64,000 nt of DNA from assembly GCF_009905725.1 (NCBI RefSeq), contig NZ_JAAAKV010000003.1, forward strand, positions 338,808 through 402,807, given 5' to 3'. This stretch comes from Emticicia sp. CRIBPO (GTDB lineage: Bacteria; Bacteroidota; Bacteroidia; Cytophagales; Spirosomataceae). The translations under genes and the position numbers were made by a program. The notes below the pieces were generated by a model. That model was not told where the DNA came from. It did no database searches and was given only the letters and a program-made list of their open reading frames with translations. Positions 34,386 through 44,225 of the stretch are shown here, one piece after another. Positions within the stretch are counted from its first letter, which is position 1, and each line of letters opens with the position of its first letter.

Positions 34386-34397
34386 ATGAAAAGCTAA
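34386..34397 (+). other. Three-codon micro-ORF (M-K-S) before permease 6
   Basis: ATGAAAAGCTAA ends 1 nt before the ATG at 34399, one base closer than in the three other copies. Confidence 0.35.
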
Positions 34398-34398
34398 A

Positions 34399-36819
34399 AT
34401 GATAAAGAACTATTTCAAAATCGCCGTCAGAAACCTTATTAAGAATAAGGCGTTTTCTGCTATCAACATTTTCGGGCTATCTATCGGGATTGCCACCAGC
34501 CTGATTATCATGTTGTATGTGCATCATGAGCTGAGCTATGACCGCTTTAACGAAAATGCGGACAGGATTGCCCGCGTGGTTTTCAGGGGTAAGATGAACG
34601 GGGAAGACATGAAGGAATCGGTAGTGATGGCCCCCGTGGCTTCTGCCATGATGGCGGATTACCCTGAAGTGGAAGATGCGACCAGGCTCCGGGATTACGG
34701 CTCTCCTAAGGTCACTTATAAGGAAAATACTTTTAAGGATGACAAGTTTGCTTATGTAGACCCGAATTTCTTCAGGATTTTCACACTACCCCTGCTCAAA
34801 GGGGATGTTAAAACAGCCCTGGATCAGCCTTATACGGTAGTTATTACACAGGAACTGGCTGCAAAATATTTCGGTAAAGCGGATCCGGTTGGTAAAACAC
34901 TGGATTTTAAAGACTGGAACCAGGTATTTACCGTAACAGGCGTGATCGATAAAGTACCTACCAATTCCCACTTTCATTTTGACTTGTTCGGTTCCATGGC
35001 CGGAATGCCCGATGCCCGGAGCGACAGCTGGATGAACTCCAATTTCTTTACCTACATATTGCTAAAAAAAGGTCATAATTACAAAGACCTGGAAGCTAAA
35101 ATGCCTAAGCTTACCGATAAATATATGGCTCCTCAGATCGAGAAAGCCCTTGGAGTAACCCTGGCGGAAATGAGAAAGAAAGGTAATAATGTAGGACTCT
35201 ATCTGCAGCCACTGACGGAAATTCACCTTTATTCTGACTTTACGGTAAATCTTGAAGCAGGCGGAAATATCAAGTACGTGTATATTTTTGGGGCCATAGC
35301 CATTTTTATGCTGCTGATTGCGTGTATTAATTTCATGAACCTGTCTACTGCCGGAGCATCCAAAAGAGCAAAAGAAGTGGGCATCCGTAAAGTACTCGGA
35401 TCCCTTAAACTGGAGTTGGTGGGTCAGTTTTTGCTCGAATCCCTGATCTTAACCTTCATGGCCCTTGCTATCGCATTGGGTCTGGTTAAAGCAGTGCTGC
35501 CTTTCTTCAATGAACTTTCGGGAAAAGAACTGGTATTCAATTTTATTACACAGCCGGAGATACTGGTGGGATTGCTGTTGTTTGGCCTGTTTGTCAGTGT
35601 ACTGGCAGGAAGTTACCCGGCCTTTTTCCTCTCTTCATTCAAGCCGGTCTCTGTTTTGAAAGGTAAGTTTATCTCCATGGGCAAAAGCATAGGTCTGAGA
35701 AGCAGCCTTGTTGTTTTTCAGTTCAGTATTTCCGTTTGTCTCATTATCGGAACGACGGTAGTATATCAGCAGCTTTCTTACATACAGAACAAGGAATTAG
35801 GTTATAAAAAAGATCATCTGCTGGTACTGAGAAGCGCCGGTGTGCTGGGAGGCAACCAGGAGGTTTTCAAAGAACAATTGCTGAAAGATCCGAGGATAGA
35901 AGGCGTTTCTGTTTCAGGGTATCTTCCGGCGGGAGCCTATTATAACAGCATGTCGGGCACCTACCCTGACCAGGAGGTCAATATGAACAGAAGGACTACT
36001 GTTTACGGAATTGATTATGATTATGTACCTGCCATGGGAATGAAACTGGTATCAGGAAGGAATTTCTCAAAGTCGTTCGGTACCGATTCAAGCGGTGTGA
36101 TCATCAATGAAACGACCGCCAAAATTTTCGGATGGGGTAAAAATGCCGTCGGGCATACCATCAATCGTTTTTTAAATAATGAAGGCAGGACCAGGGCTTA
36201 CAAAGTAATAGGTGTGGTAAAGGACTTTCACTTCCAGTCTTTTCATGAGCAGATTTCTCCCCTGGCCATGTTTCTTGAAAGAAGCCCGGGGCTGATCATA
36301 AAGGTAAATACAGACAATATGCCTGTATTGATCAGTGATATCGGTAATAAATGGAATCAATTTAAAACCGGGGAGCCTTTTGCCTATGATTTTATGGATG
36401 ATCTTTTCCAGCAAACATTTGTTTCCGAGCAAAAAACAGGGAGTATCATCACCATTTTTGCCGGTCTTACCATTTTTGTGGCCTGTCTTGGTTTGTTTGG
36501 TCTGGCTACTTTCACTGCCGAACAGAGGATCAAGGAAATCGGTGTCCGGAAGGTATTGGGGGCTAATGTTTCGCAGATTGTGGCCCTGTTGTCAAAAGAT
36601 TTTATAAAACTCGTACTGATAGCCTGTCTGATTGCTTTCCCGGTGGGCTACTGGCTGATGAACAAGTGGCTGCAGGATTTTGAATACAAGATCAGCCTCA
36701 GCTGGCTGGTGTTTGCCGGATCGGCCTTGTCAGCAGTGCTGGTGGCTTTAATGACCGTGAGTTACCAGGCCATCAAAGCGGCCCTGATGAACCCGGTTAA
36801 ATCGCTCAAATCCGAGTAG
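34399..36819 (+). CDS. MacB/FtsX-like ABC permease, array copy 6
   Basis: An 806-aa permease. Opening MIKNYFKIAVRNLIKNKAF. Coupling motifs KRAKEVGIRKVLGS (about 323) and QRIKEIGVRKVLGA (about 710). The second periplasmic block is GVVKDFHFQSFHEQISPLAM (about 606). The first-half return helix has FMNLSTAGA. It ends ALMNPVKSLKSE. Copies 2 and 6 share the strand LSYD(Q/R)F followed by D-R-I-A-R-V-V in the first periplasmic domain and the nearby block D-P-(L/V)-G-K, so they look like close relatives within the array; a proper tree would be needed to confirm it. Confidence 0.92.
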   Translation: MIKNYFKIAVRNLIKNKAFSAINIFGLSIGIATSLIIMLYVHHELSYDRFNENADRIARVVFRGKMNGEDMKESVVMAPVASAMMADYPEVEDATRLRDYGSPKVTYKENTFKDDKFAYVDPNFFRIFTLPLLKGDVKTALDQPYTVVITQELAAKYFGKADPVGKTLDFKDWNQVFTVTGVIDKVPTNSHFHFDLFGSMAGMPDARSDSWMNSNFFTYILLKKGHNYKDLEAKMPKLTDKYMAPQIEKALGVTLAEMRKKGNNVGLYLQPLTEIHLYSDFTVNLEAGGNIKYVYIFGAIAIFMLLIACINFMNLSTAGASKRAKEVGIRKVLGSLKLELVGQFLLESLILTFMALAIALGLVKAVLPFFNELSGKELVFNFITQPEILVGLLLFGLFVSVLAGSYPAFFLSSFKPVSVLKGKFISMGKSIGLRSSLVVFQFSISVCLIIGTTVVYQQLSYIQNKELGYKKDHLLVLRSAGVLGGNQEVFKEQLLKDPRIEGVSVSGYLPAGAYYNSMSGTYPDQEVNMNRRTTVYGIDYDYVPAMGMKLVSGRNFSKSFGTDSSGVIINETTAKIFGWGKNAVGHTINRFLNNEGRTRAYKVIGVVKDFHFQSFHEQISPLAMFLERSPGLIIKVNTDNMPVLISDIGNKWNQFKTGEPFAYDFMDDLFQQTFVSEQKTGSIITIFAGLTIFVACLGLFGLATFTAEQRIKEIGVRKVLGANVSQIVALLSKDFIKLVLIACLIAFPVGYWLMNKWLQDFEYKISLSWLVFAGSALSAVLVALMTVSYQAIKAALMNPVKSLKSE

Positions 36820-36823
36820 GCCC

Positions 36824-36837
36824 GTGCCTCGCGGCAC
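36824..36837. repeat. REP-like short palindrome, array gap 6/7
   Basis: GTGCC-TCGC-GGCAC, a 14-nt stem-loop form of the GTGCCT repeat, 4 nt after the permease 6 stop codon. Confidence 0.5.
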
Positions 36838-36896
36838 CAACCTACTCCGCAGAAGCGTCCAGAATAAATTTATTAAACAAAAGCTAACAGCTGGCC

Positions 36897-39281
36897 ATGA
36901 TCAGAAATTATCTTAAAATCGCCTGGCGGAACCTTAGCAGGGCTAAGGGTTATGCCTTTATCAATATAGCCGGTCTGGCTGTCGGAATGGCTGCTGCCGT
37001 ATTGATTTTTCTCTGGATTCAAAGTGAATTGAGTTTCGACAGGTTTTATGAAAAAACCGGCAGGATTTACCAGGTTTTTAACCGGGATGTGATCAACGAC
37101 GAGCCTTTTGTCTGGGATTCCACACCCGTGCCCCTGGCTCCGGTGCTGAAACAGGAGTATGCCGACATTGAAGATGCCGTAAGATACAAACCCGTTCATC
37201 TTCTCTTTTCTGCCAATGAAAAACACCTGACCAACAGGGGGGCTTTTGTTGACCCTGGTTTTGCGGACATCTTTGACCTGAAATTTTCGGCAGGCCATAA
37301 AACATCGGCACTTGGCAGTCTGGATGGCATTGTGATCACCAGGTCTCTGGCTGAAAAGATGTTTGGTACGGCAGATGCCCTTGGCAAAACATTACAGATT
37401 GAACATAAGGACAACTTCACTGTTTCAGGTGTGATAGAGGATATTCCGGATAATTCCCAGTTTGCGGGAATTGACTATTTCCTGCCCTGGAACTACCTGA
37501 TGACCTTGGGGTGGTCTGAAATGGACCACTGGAATTCGAACAATTACTATACTTATGTCCTTTTAAAAGAAAAGGCAGATGCTGATGCGGTCAGTCAGAA
37601 AATTAAGAAGACCACCGCTTCCCGCCTGACTCACATCCTGGATAATCCGGCGAATCGCGAAATTTTCCTTTTCCCGGCAAATAAGTGGCACTTGTATTCT
37701 AAAGTGGAAAACGGCCAGTTGGTGGACGGAAAGATCATTACCGTGAGACTGTTCGGGCTCATCGCGATCTTTATCCTGCTGATTGCTTGTGTCAATTTTG
37801 TGAACCTGAGCACGGCCAGAAGTGAAAAAAGGGCCAAGGAAGTGGGCATCCGCAAGGTGGCCGGGGCTCAGAAATCAAGCCTTATTTTTCAGTTCATCAG
37901 TGAGTCGGTACTGCTGGCTTTTTTTGCGGGTCTGATTGCTTTGCTGATCGTCAGCCTTTGCATTCCAGCTTTCAATAACCTGGTGGATAAGCGATTGTCA
38001 TTGAATATCGGCTCATCGCTTTTCTGGCTTTCTGGACTTGGTTTTGTCCTACTGACCGGTCTTCTGGCGGGAGCTTATCCTGCTTTTTACCTTTCTGGTT
38101 TTCAGCCTGTCAAAGTCATGAAAGGCACTTTTAAAAATGTGAAAGCGGCTTTTTCTCCCCGCAAGGGCCTGGTAGTGATGCAGTTTACTTTCGCTATTTT
38201 ACTGATCATTTCCACACTGGTTATCAACAGGCAGATTGATTACGGTCAGAACCGCAGCAACGGTTACGATAAAAGCAACCTCATCTTCACTTATCTGAGC
38301 GGCGATCTGGCTAAAAACCTTACGGCACTGAGACAGGAACTGGAGAACAGCGGGGCAGTGGTTTCCGTCAGCAAATCAATGGGCCCGATCACGCAGTTGA
38401 ATACGCGGCAGTGGGGCTTGTCCTGGCCTGGCAGTACCCAGAAAGACAAAGACCAGGAATTTGTATTGTTTGCTGCCGATAAGGATTTTGTCAAAACCAA
38501 TGGCGTTACGTTAGCTGCCGGAAGAGAACTGGATGTGACCAAATACCCTACAGACTCTACAGGCGTGGTTTTAAACGAAGCCGCCGTAAAAGCCATGAGA
38601 CTGAAAGACCCGGTTGGTACCACGATAAAATACAATAGGCTGGACAGGCATATAGTAGGAGTGGTAAAGGACTTTATCTATGCCTCGCCTTATGAATCTG
38701 TTAATCCTGTCATTATCGAAGGCCCGGGAAGTCCTGTTTCGCACATGTGGGCGAGTGTACGTTTGAATCCGGGTAATACGACAGCACAGAACCTCGCAAT
38801 CGCTGAGAAAATCTATAAAAAATACAATCCCGGCTATCCTTTTGATTACTCGTTTGCGGATGATTCTTACAAAGCCAAGTTTGCGGACGAGCAACGTACA
38901 GCCTCACTTACAGGGATATTCACCGCTTTGACCATATTCATTTCCTGTCTGGGCTTGTTTGGTCTTGCTGCCTTTACGGCTCAGCAACGTACCAAGGAAA
39001 TCGGAGTCAGGAAAGTGCTGGGAGCCTCCGTGGCCGGTATTGTGAAATTGCTATCCGTTGATTTTCTGAAGCTTATTTTCATTGCTTTTGTACTGGCCTC
39101 TCCTGTGGCCTGGTATGCAATGAACAAGTGGCTGGAAGATTATACCTATAAAATATCCATTGGCTGGAGTGTCTTTGCCCTGACTTTCGTGGTGTCGCTG
39201 GTCATTGTCTTCCTGAGTACCAGCTTCCAGGCCATCAGGGCGGCCCTGATGAACCCTGTCAAATCCCTCAAATCAGAGTAA
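36897..39281 (+). CDS. MacB/FtsX-like ABC permease, array copy 7
   Basis: A 794-aa permease. Opening MIRNYLKIAWRNLSRAKGY. Coupling motifs KRAKEVGIRKVAGA (about 312) and QRTKEIGVRKVLGA (about 697). The block in the second periplasmic domain has diverged, GVVKDFIYASPYESVNPVII (about 588), losing the usual His and Leu-His. The first-half return helix is FVNLSTARS. It ends ALMNPVKSLKSE. The first periplasmic domain shares W-D-S-T-P-V-P-L-A-P with the analogous W-A-A-T-P-L-P-F-A of copy 1, so these two may belong together. The upstream gap of 77 nt has no M-K-S leader; instead AAAAGCTAACAGCTGGCC precedes the ATG. Confidence 0.92.
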   Translation: MIRNYLKIAWRNLSRAKGYAFINIAGLAVGMAAAVLIFLWIQSELSFDRFYEKTGRIYQVFNRDVINDEPFVWDSTPVPLAPVLKQEYADIEDAVRYKPVHLLFSANEKHLTNRGAFVDPGFADIFDLKFSAGHKTSALGSLDGIVITRSLAEKMFGTADALGKTLQIEHKDNFTVSGVIEDIPDNSQFAGIDYFLPWNYLMTLGWSEMDHWNSNNYYTYVLLKEKADADAVSQKIKKTTASRLTHILDNPANREIFLFPANKWHLYSKVENGQLVDGKIITVRLFGLIAIFILLIACVNFVNLSTARSEKRAKEVGIRKVAGAQKSSLIFQFISESVLLAFFAGLIALLIVSLCIPAFNNLVDKRLSLNIGSSLFWLSGLGFVLLTGLLAGAYPAFYLSGFQPVKVMKGTFKNVKAAFSPRKGLVVMQFTFAILLIISTLVINRQIDYGQNRSNGYDKSNLIFTYLSGDLAKNLTALRQELENSGAVVSVSKSMGPITQLNTRQWGLSWPGSTQKDKDQEFVLFAADKDFVKTNGVTLAAGRELDVTKYPTDSTGVVLNEAAVKAMRLKDPVGTTIKYNRLDRHIVGVVKDFIYASPYESVNPVIIEGPGSPVSHMWASVRLNPGNTTAQNLAIAEKIYKKYNPGYPFDYSFADDSYKAKFADEQRTASLTGIFTALTIFISCLGLFGLAAFTAQQRTKEIGVRKVLGASVAGIVKLLSVDFLKLIFIAFVLASPVAWYAMNKWLEDYTYKISIGWSVFALTFVVSLVIVFLSTSFQAIRAALMNPVKSLKSE

Positions 39282-39284
39282 ACC

Positions 39285-39300
39285 CGTGCCTTGAGGCACG
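39285..39300. repeat. REP-like palindrome, array gap 7/8
   Basis: CGTGCCTTGAGGCACG, a perfect 16-bp dyad with a TTGA centre, 3 nt after the permease 7 stop codon. Confidence 0.65.
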
Positions 39301-39324
39301 GCCGTACCGTAAAAAGATTAGGTC

Positions 39325-41748
39325 ATGTTAAGAAACTATCTCAAAATCGCCTTCAGAAACCTTGTTAAGAACAAGGTGTTCTCTGCCATTAACATCCTTG
39401 GCTTGTCGGCTGGTCTGGCTACCTGCCTTTTGATAATGCTGTATATTTTTGACGAAAACGGTTATGATAAACACCATAGCGGTGCTGACCGGATATTCAG
39501 GGTGGCGGCCTCCGTTAAATCCGACAAGTGGGCGGCACAACCCGGCCCTTTGGCTGCTGCATTGAAAGAGGATTTTCCGGAAGTTGAAGAATCAACCCGG
39601 ATGCTGAGGTTTCCCGGGGTTGAGAAAATGTTGCTGACCTATCAGAAAGACAAGCGTAAAGTGAGTTTTTTCGAATCCAGTGGTTTTTATATCGATGCTT
39701 CTTTTTTTAATGTTTTTTCGTATGACTTTATACACGGTAGCGGACGCTCGGCATTACGTGAACCCAACAGTCTCGTTATTTCTGAAAAAATGGCTTTGAA
39801 GCTTTTTGGCAAGGAAAATCCCCTTGACAAAGTCGTAAAACTGGGACTTCCTTTTGGAGAATTTACATACACTGTAAAAGGGGTTTTCAGAGATAACGGA
39901 AGTAAGTCACACATACCCGCCAATTTCTTTATATCTATGAAGAATTCGGATATCGGGAGCCTGATAGACAGCTGGAAAAGCTGGACTACTAACAGCATTT
40001 TTTATACTTATGTGAAGTTAAAAGAAGGTGCTGATGCTTTGGCTTTTGATAAAAAACTGGATCCGTTTCTCGAAAGAAGGGCCGGTAAAAGTATGAAGGA
40101 AGCTGGCTTTTCGAAACACCTCTTTATCCAGCCTGTTACCGACATCTACCTGCATTCCGACGTCGAATATGAAGTAGCTCCCAACGGGAATATCAGCTAC
40201 TTGTACATTTTCGGATCAATCGCAGCCTTCCTGCTTGTAATCGCCTGCATCAACTTCATGAATCTTTCTACTGCCCGGTCAGAAAAACGGGCAAGGGAAG
40301 TGGGAGTAAGAAAAGCCATGGGGGCAGGTAAACAATCGCTGATCGCACAGTTTCTGGGTGAATCAATGCTGATGTGCCTGATTTCCATTGGCATTGCCCT
40401 TTTGCTGGTGCAAGCCCTCATTCCACCATTTAATAATCTGACCGGGAAAAATCTCAGCGTTTTCGGTGAATCCTCTCTTCTCTTGTGGCTGGGAGGACTT
40501 TCTGTTCTGACCGGGGTCTTATCAGGTCTGTATCCGGCTTTTTATTTGTCGTCTTTCAGGCCGGTGGAGGTTTTGAAAGGAAAAATTATCAACGGGTTTG
40601 CTGCCCTTTTTGTGCGTAAAGGCCTGGTTATCTTTCAGTTTACGGTTTCTGTTGTACTGATACTGGGAGCTCTGATCATCTGGAAGCAACTTAATTACCT
40701 GAAAAATCAACCTTTAGGGTTTGAAGCCAGCCGTAGAATCATCATTCCGCTGACGAGTGAGTCTGCCGCAGGCAATTATACGGCCTTTAAAAATGCACTG
40801 CTCAGCCAGAAAACGGTAGAATCAGTGACTGCAGGATCTACCTATCCCGGCATTGAGAATATAGAAGATATGCTGTTTTATCCGGAGGGTAGTTCGCCGC
40901 TGAACAAAACCGACGTCAACCTTTCTACGGTTGATGACGATTATATTCAGAACATGGGATTTAAGGTGGTGAGCGGGAGAAGTTTCTCCCGGGAATTCAC
41001 AGCAGATTCTGCAGGTATCGTGCTCAACGAAACGGCAGTCAAAGCCCTGGGCTTTACCCCGGCAGCGGCGATTGGTAAGAAAATTAATTATGAATTAAAT
41101 AACCTGAAAAGTACACTTCAGGTGGTGGGGGTGATAAAGGATTTTCATTTTCAAAGTCTGCATCAGAGCATTAAACCTTTGGGATTTGTGACCTCGTCAT
41201 TTGGGAATAAATATGCTTACGCCATAGCTACTATCAACACCGATGATTATGCCGGTATTATTTCATCCATTGAAAAATCATGGAAGGAAGTCAATGCTGA
41301 TCTGCCGTTTGGCTATTCATTTATGGACCGGGACTTCCAGAAAAACTATGAGAAAGACCAACTGACATCACAGATTGTCATCTATTTTACCATCATCGCT
41401 ATTTTGATCGCCTGTCTTGGTTTATATGGTCTTGCTGCATTTTCGGCAGAGCAACGCACCAAGGAAATTGGCATCCGGAAGGTCCTGGGAGCAAGTACCG
41501 GGAGTATTACCGGGTTGCTGTCCAAAGACTTCATCAAATTGGTTCTTATCGCCAATGTTATCGCGTTCCCGCTGGCCTGGTATGCGATGAGTCAATGGCT
41601 GAAGAATTTTTCCTATAAAATTGATATGTCTGTCTGGTTCTTTGTCCTGTCAGGGTTAATAGCCATCAGCGTTGCATTGTTGACAGTAGGCCATCAGTCA
41701 TTGAAAGCGGCCCTGATGAACCCGGTTAAATCGCTCAAGAGCGAGTAG
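39325..41748 (+). CDS. MacB/FtsX-like ABC permease, array copy 8
   Basis: An 807-aa permease. Opening MLRNYLKIAFRNLVKNKVF, with a start almost identical at the DNA level to that of copy 10. Coupling motifs KRAREVGVRKAMGA (about 322, Ala for the usual Val and Met for Leu) and QRTKEIGIRKVLGA (about 711). The second periplasmic block is GVIKDFHFQSLHQSIKPLGF (about 602). The first-half return helix has FMNLSTARS. It ends ALMNPVKSLKSE. It shares with copy 5 the run (S/N)VFSYDF or DVFTYDF in the first periplasmic domain and TYPGI/YYPGI before the second, so copies 5 and 8 may be sister genes. Confidence 0.92.
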   Translation: MLRNYLKIAFRNLVKNKVFSAINILGLSAGLATCLLIMLYIFDENGYDKHHSGADRIFRVAASVKSDKWAAQPGPLAAALKEDFPEVEESTRMLRFPGVEKMLLTYQKDKRKVSFFESSGFYIDASFFNVFSYDFIHGSGRSALREPNSLVISEKMALKLFGKENPLDKVVKLGLPFGEFTYTVKGVFRDNGSKSHIPANFFISMKNSDIGSLIDSWKSWTTNSIFYTYVKLKEGADALAFDKKLDPFLERRAGKSMKEAGFSKHLFIQPVTDIYLHSDVEYEVAPNGNISYLYIFGSIAAFLLVIACINFMNLSTARSEKRAREVGVRKAMGAGKQSLIAQFLGESMLMCLISIGIALLLVQALIPPFNNLTGKNLSVFGESSLLLWLGGLSVLTGVLSGLYPAFYLSSFRPVEVLKGKIINGFAALFVRKGLVIFQFTVSVVLILGALIIWKQLNYLKNQPLGFEASRRIIIPLTSESAAGNYTAFKNALLSQKTVESVTAGSTYPGIENIEDMLFYPEGSSPLNKTDVNLSTVDDDYIQNMGFKVVSGRSFSREFTADSAGIVLNETAVKALGFTPAAAIGKKINYELNNLKSTLQVVGVIKDFHFQSLHQSIKPLGFVTSSFGNKYAYAIATINTDDYAGIISSIEKSWKEVNADLPFGYSFMDRDFQKNYEKDQLTSQIVIYFTIIAILIACLGLYGLAAFSAEQRTKEIGIRKVLGASTGSITGLLSKDFIKLVLIANVIAFPLAWYAMSQWLKNFSYKIDMSVWFFVLSGLIAISVALLTVGHQSLKAALMNPVKSLKSE

Positions 41749-41766
41749 CTAAAAAAAAGCAAAAAA

Positions 41767-44139
41767 ATGATAACTAATTACTTTAAAACATCCTGGCGTA
41801 GTCTTGTCAGAAACAAGAGTTACGCTGTCATTAACCTGGCAGGGCTTACTTTGGGCCTGGGTATTGCTATCGTGCTGTTCTGGATTGTGCGGTTTGAATA
41901 TAGTTTTGACCGTCATCATGCTGCTGCGGACCGTCTTTACCGTGTCAGGGCCGTGGATAAATACGGGGAAGTAAGCTCGCATGTGCCCCAGGGGGCGATC
42001 AATGCCCTCAGAAATGAGATCCCGGGAGTTGAAAAATCAGCTAATGTACACGGGCATCCGCCTAATTCCCTGAAGGCAGGCCGGGAACTGTTTGACGTGC
42101 CTTATGTTTTCTTCATTGAGCCTGATTTTATGGAAATGATTGATGTGAAGTGGATTGCCGGATCACCGCAGACTTCACTGACAAAGCCCGGACAGGTAGT
42201 ATTGGATGAGCCTACGGCCCGTCGTTTTTTTAAAGGAGATCCCGTGGGACAGGTCATCAAGATGGATAATGCGATGAATCTTACCGTAAGCGGGGTGATC
42301 AGCAAGGCTCCGGCCAACTCCGACTTTCAGTTTCCTGTCATACTTTCCTATGAAACGAAAAAAAGAATGGATGGACACTACCAGGAAGATTACTGGGGTG
42401 GTGGAGATTCGTTTCAGCATGGATATGTGATGCTGAAAGCCGGAACTGATGCTAAAAAAACAGAAGCTGCACTGACTAAAAAGGTGCTGACAAGGCAGGC
42501 GGATTCGGAATACCGGTCCTTTGACATGATGCCAGTCAGCAAATCTCATTTTGATGCTTTTAATGATCCGTTCAATTACTATATGCCCGAATGGATGTTG
42601 TATACACTGGCCAGCATTGGCTTGTTCCTGATTGTTATTGCCTGCATTAATTTCATTAATCTTGCCACAGCCCAGGCTACCCAACGCAGCCGGGAAATAG
42701 GCGTACGAAAGGTTTTGGGAAGCAGCCGAAGTCAGCTTATCCTGCAGTTTCTGGGTGAAACAGCCCTGCTTGTTTTTGTCGCGATAGCTTTCGGGGGAAC
42801 GTTAGGCACCTGGCTGATCAGCAGGGCTGATCAGCTGCTTAATACCCGGGTGAGCCATTCGGAGGTCTGGGATATTTCTACGGTGCTTTTCCTGGTGATT
42901 CTCGGACTTGCCGTTACTTTATTCGCCGGATTATACCCCGGACTCGTGTTGTCGGGAGTGCGGCCCGCTCAAGCGTTTAAAAGCAAAATAAGCTCCGTTT
43001 CGCCCTGGGGCATTTCGCTGAGGCAGGGATTGGTCGTTACCCAGTTTGTGGTAGCCCAGGGTCTGGTTATCTGTACATTATTCGGCATTCAGCAAGTCAG
43101 ATACATGACTGAAAAAGACCTCGGATTTAATCAGAGTGCTGTCGTAACGGTGAGCATACCCGATCGCCGCGGAGAAACCGCCATGCGAAACAGATTAAGA
43201 GATCATTTGCTGGGTCATCATGAAATAAAGGAGGTTTCATTCGGGTTAACAAGCCCGGCCAGCGATCGCAATCACTGGTGGAGCTCCGTAAACCACCCCG
43301 CTTTACCTGGTGGAGAGCAGATTTTCAGATTACAGCACGTGGATGAAAACTATTTCGGTTTTTATCGTATCCCGGTAGTAGCCGGGCGAAACCTGAGGGC
43401 GGCTGATTCATCATCTTCTTCTGCCATTATCAATGAAAAAGCCATGCGTGATCTTGGATTCCGAGATCCGGGTCAGGTATTGGGGCAACAGATTAAGTTC
43501 TGGTCAAAAGACTGGAACGTAGTCGGCGTGGTGAAAGACTACCATTCTGAAGACCTGAAGAATAAGGTTATACCTCATGTTTTTGCCTACCATCAAGGCA
43601 ATTTCCAACTGATGAATGTCCGTATCGACACACACAAAAGCAAAGAGGCCCTGAACGTTATCAGCAAGGAATGGAAAGCAGAGTTTCCCAACCATTACTT
43701 TAAGTACCGGTTCCTCGGCGACACCATCAGGTCGGCGTATACCAGCGAACTTAAACTTGCCAATTTTCTGAAGCTTTTTGCGATCGTCGGTATTTTTATC
43801 GGTTGTCTGGGGCTGTTTGGTCTGGTCTCATTTGTAGTGATTCAAAGGACGAAGGAGATCGGAATCCGGAAACTCCTGGGGGCAACCGTCACCAACATCC
43901 TTACCCTGCTGTCGGCAGATTTTCTCAAACTGGTGTTAATTGCCTTCGTCATTGCAGCACCCCTGGGCTATTGGGCAATGAAGAAATTCCTGGAGAACTA
44001 TGAATACAAAATTGATATAGAATGGTGGGTGTTTGCTGTCTCCGGCGGGTTTGCTGTCCTGATCGCTTTTGCGACGCTCAGCTTTCATGCCCTCAGGGCA
44101 GCCGCCATGAATCCCGTTAAATCCCTCAAATCCGAATAA
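41767..44139 (+). CDS. MacB/FtsX-like ABC permease, array copy 9
   Basis: A 790-aa permease, the shortest and with the most diverged start, MITNYFKTSWRSLVRNKSY. Coupling motifs QRSREIGVRKVLGS (about 308) and QRTKEIGIRKLLGA (about 694). The return helix of the first half is FINLATAQATQRS, shared only with copy 10; other copies have (Y/F)(M/V)NL(S/T)TA. The second periplasmic block is reduced to GVVKDYHSEDLKNKVIPHVF (about 588). It ends AAMNPVKSLKSE. Only 18 nt separate it from copy 8, the tightest junction in the array, and there is no palindrome in that gap. Confidence 0.92.
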   Translation: MITNYFKTSWRSLVRNKSYAVINLAGLTLGLGIAIVLFWIVRFEYSFDRHHAAADRLYRVRAVDKYGEVSSHVPQGAINALRNEIPGVEKSANVHGHPPNSLKAGRELFDVPYVFFIEPDFMEMIDVKWIAGSPQTSLTKPGQVVLDEPTARRFFKGDPVGQVIKMDNAMNLTVSGVISKAPANSDFQFPVILSYETKKRMDGHYQEDYWGGGDSFQHGYVMLKAGTDAKKTEAALTKKVLTRQADSEYRSFDMMPVSKSHFDAFNDPFNYYMPEWMLYTLASIGLFLIVIACINFINLATAQATQRSREIGVRKVLGSSRSQLILQFLGETALLVFVAIAFGGTLGTWLISRADQLLNTRVSHSEVWDISTVLFLVILGLAVTLFAGLYPGLVLSGVRPAQAFKSKISSVSPWGISLRQGLVVTQFVVAQGLVICTLFGIQQVRYMTEKDLGFNQSAVVTVSIPDRRGETAMRNRLRDHLLGHHEIKEVSFGLTSPASDRNHWWSSVNHPALPGGEQIFRLQHVDENYFGFYRIPVVAGRNLRAADSSSSSAIINEKAMRDLGFRDPGQVLGQQIKFWSKDWNVVGVVKDYHSEDLKNKVIPHVFAYHQGNFQLMNVRIDTHKSKEALNVISKEWKAEFPNHYFKYRFLGDTIRSAYTSELKLANFLKLFAIVGIFIGCLGLFGLVSFVVIQRTKEIGIRKLLGATVTNILTLLSADFLKLVLIAFVIAAPLGYWAMKKFLENYEYKIDIEWWVFAVSGGFAVLIAFATLSFHALRAAAMNPVKSLKSE

Positions 44140-44145
44140 CCCCTG

Positions 44146-44183
44146 GGCCTCAAGGCACGGCAGTACCCTCGTGCCTTGAAGCC
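44146..44183. repeat. Larger hairpin built from two GTGCCT-type repeats, gap 9/10
   Basis: GGCCTCAAGGCACG (44146-44159) and CGTGCCTTGAAGCC (44170-44183) are inverted copies with one mismatch around a 10-nt loop. Each arm is one half-degenerate GTGCCT repeat. Confidence 0.6.
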
Positions 44184-44225
44184 GGCAAATAAAATTTTAT
44201 CACCAAGAAAAAGCTCATACCCATC

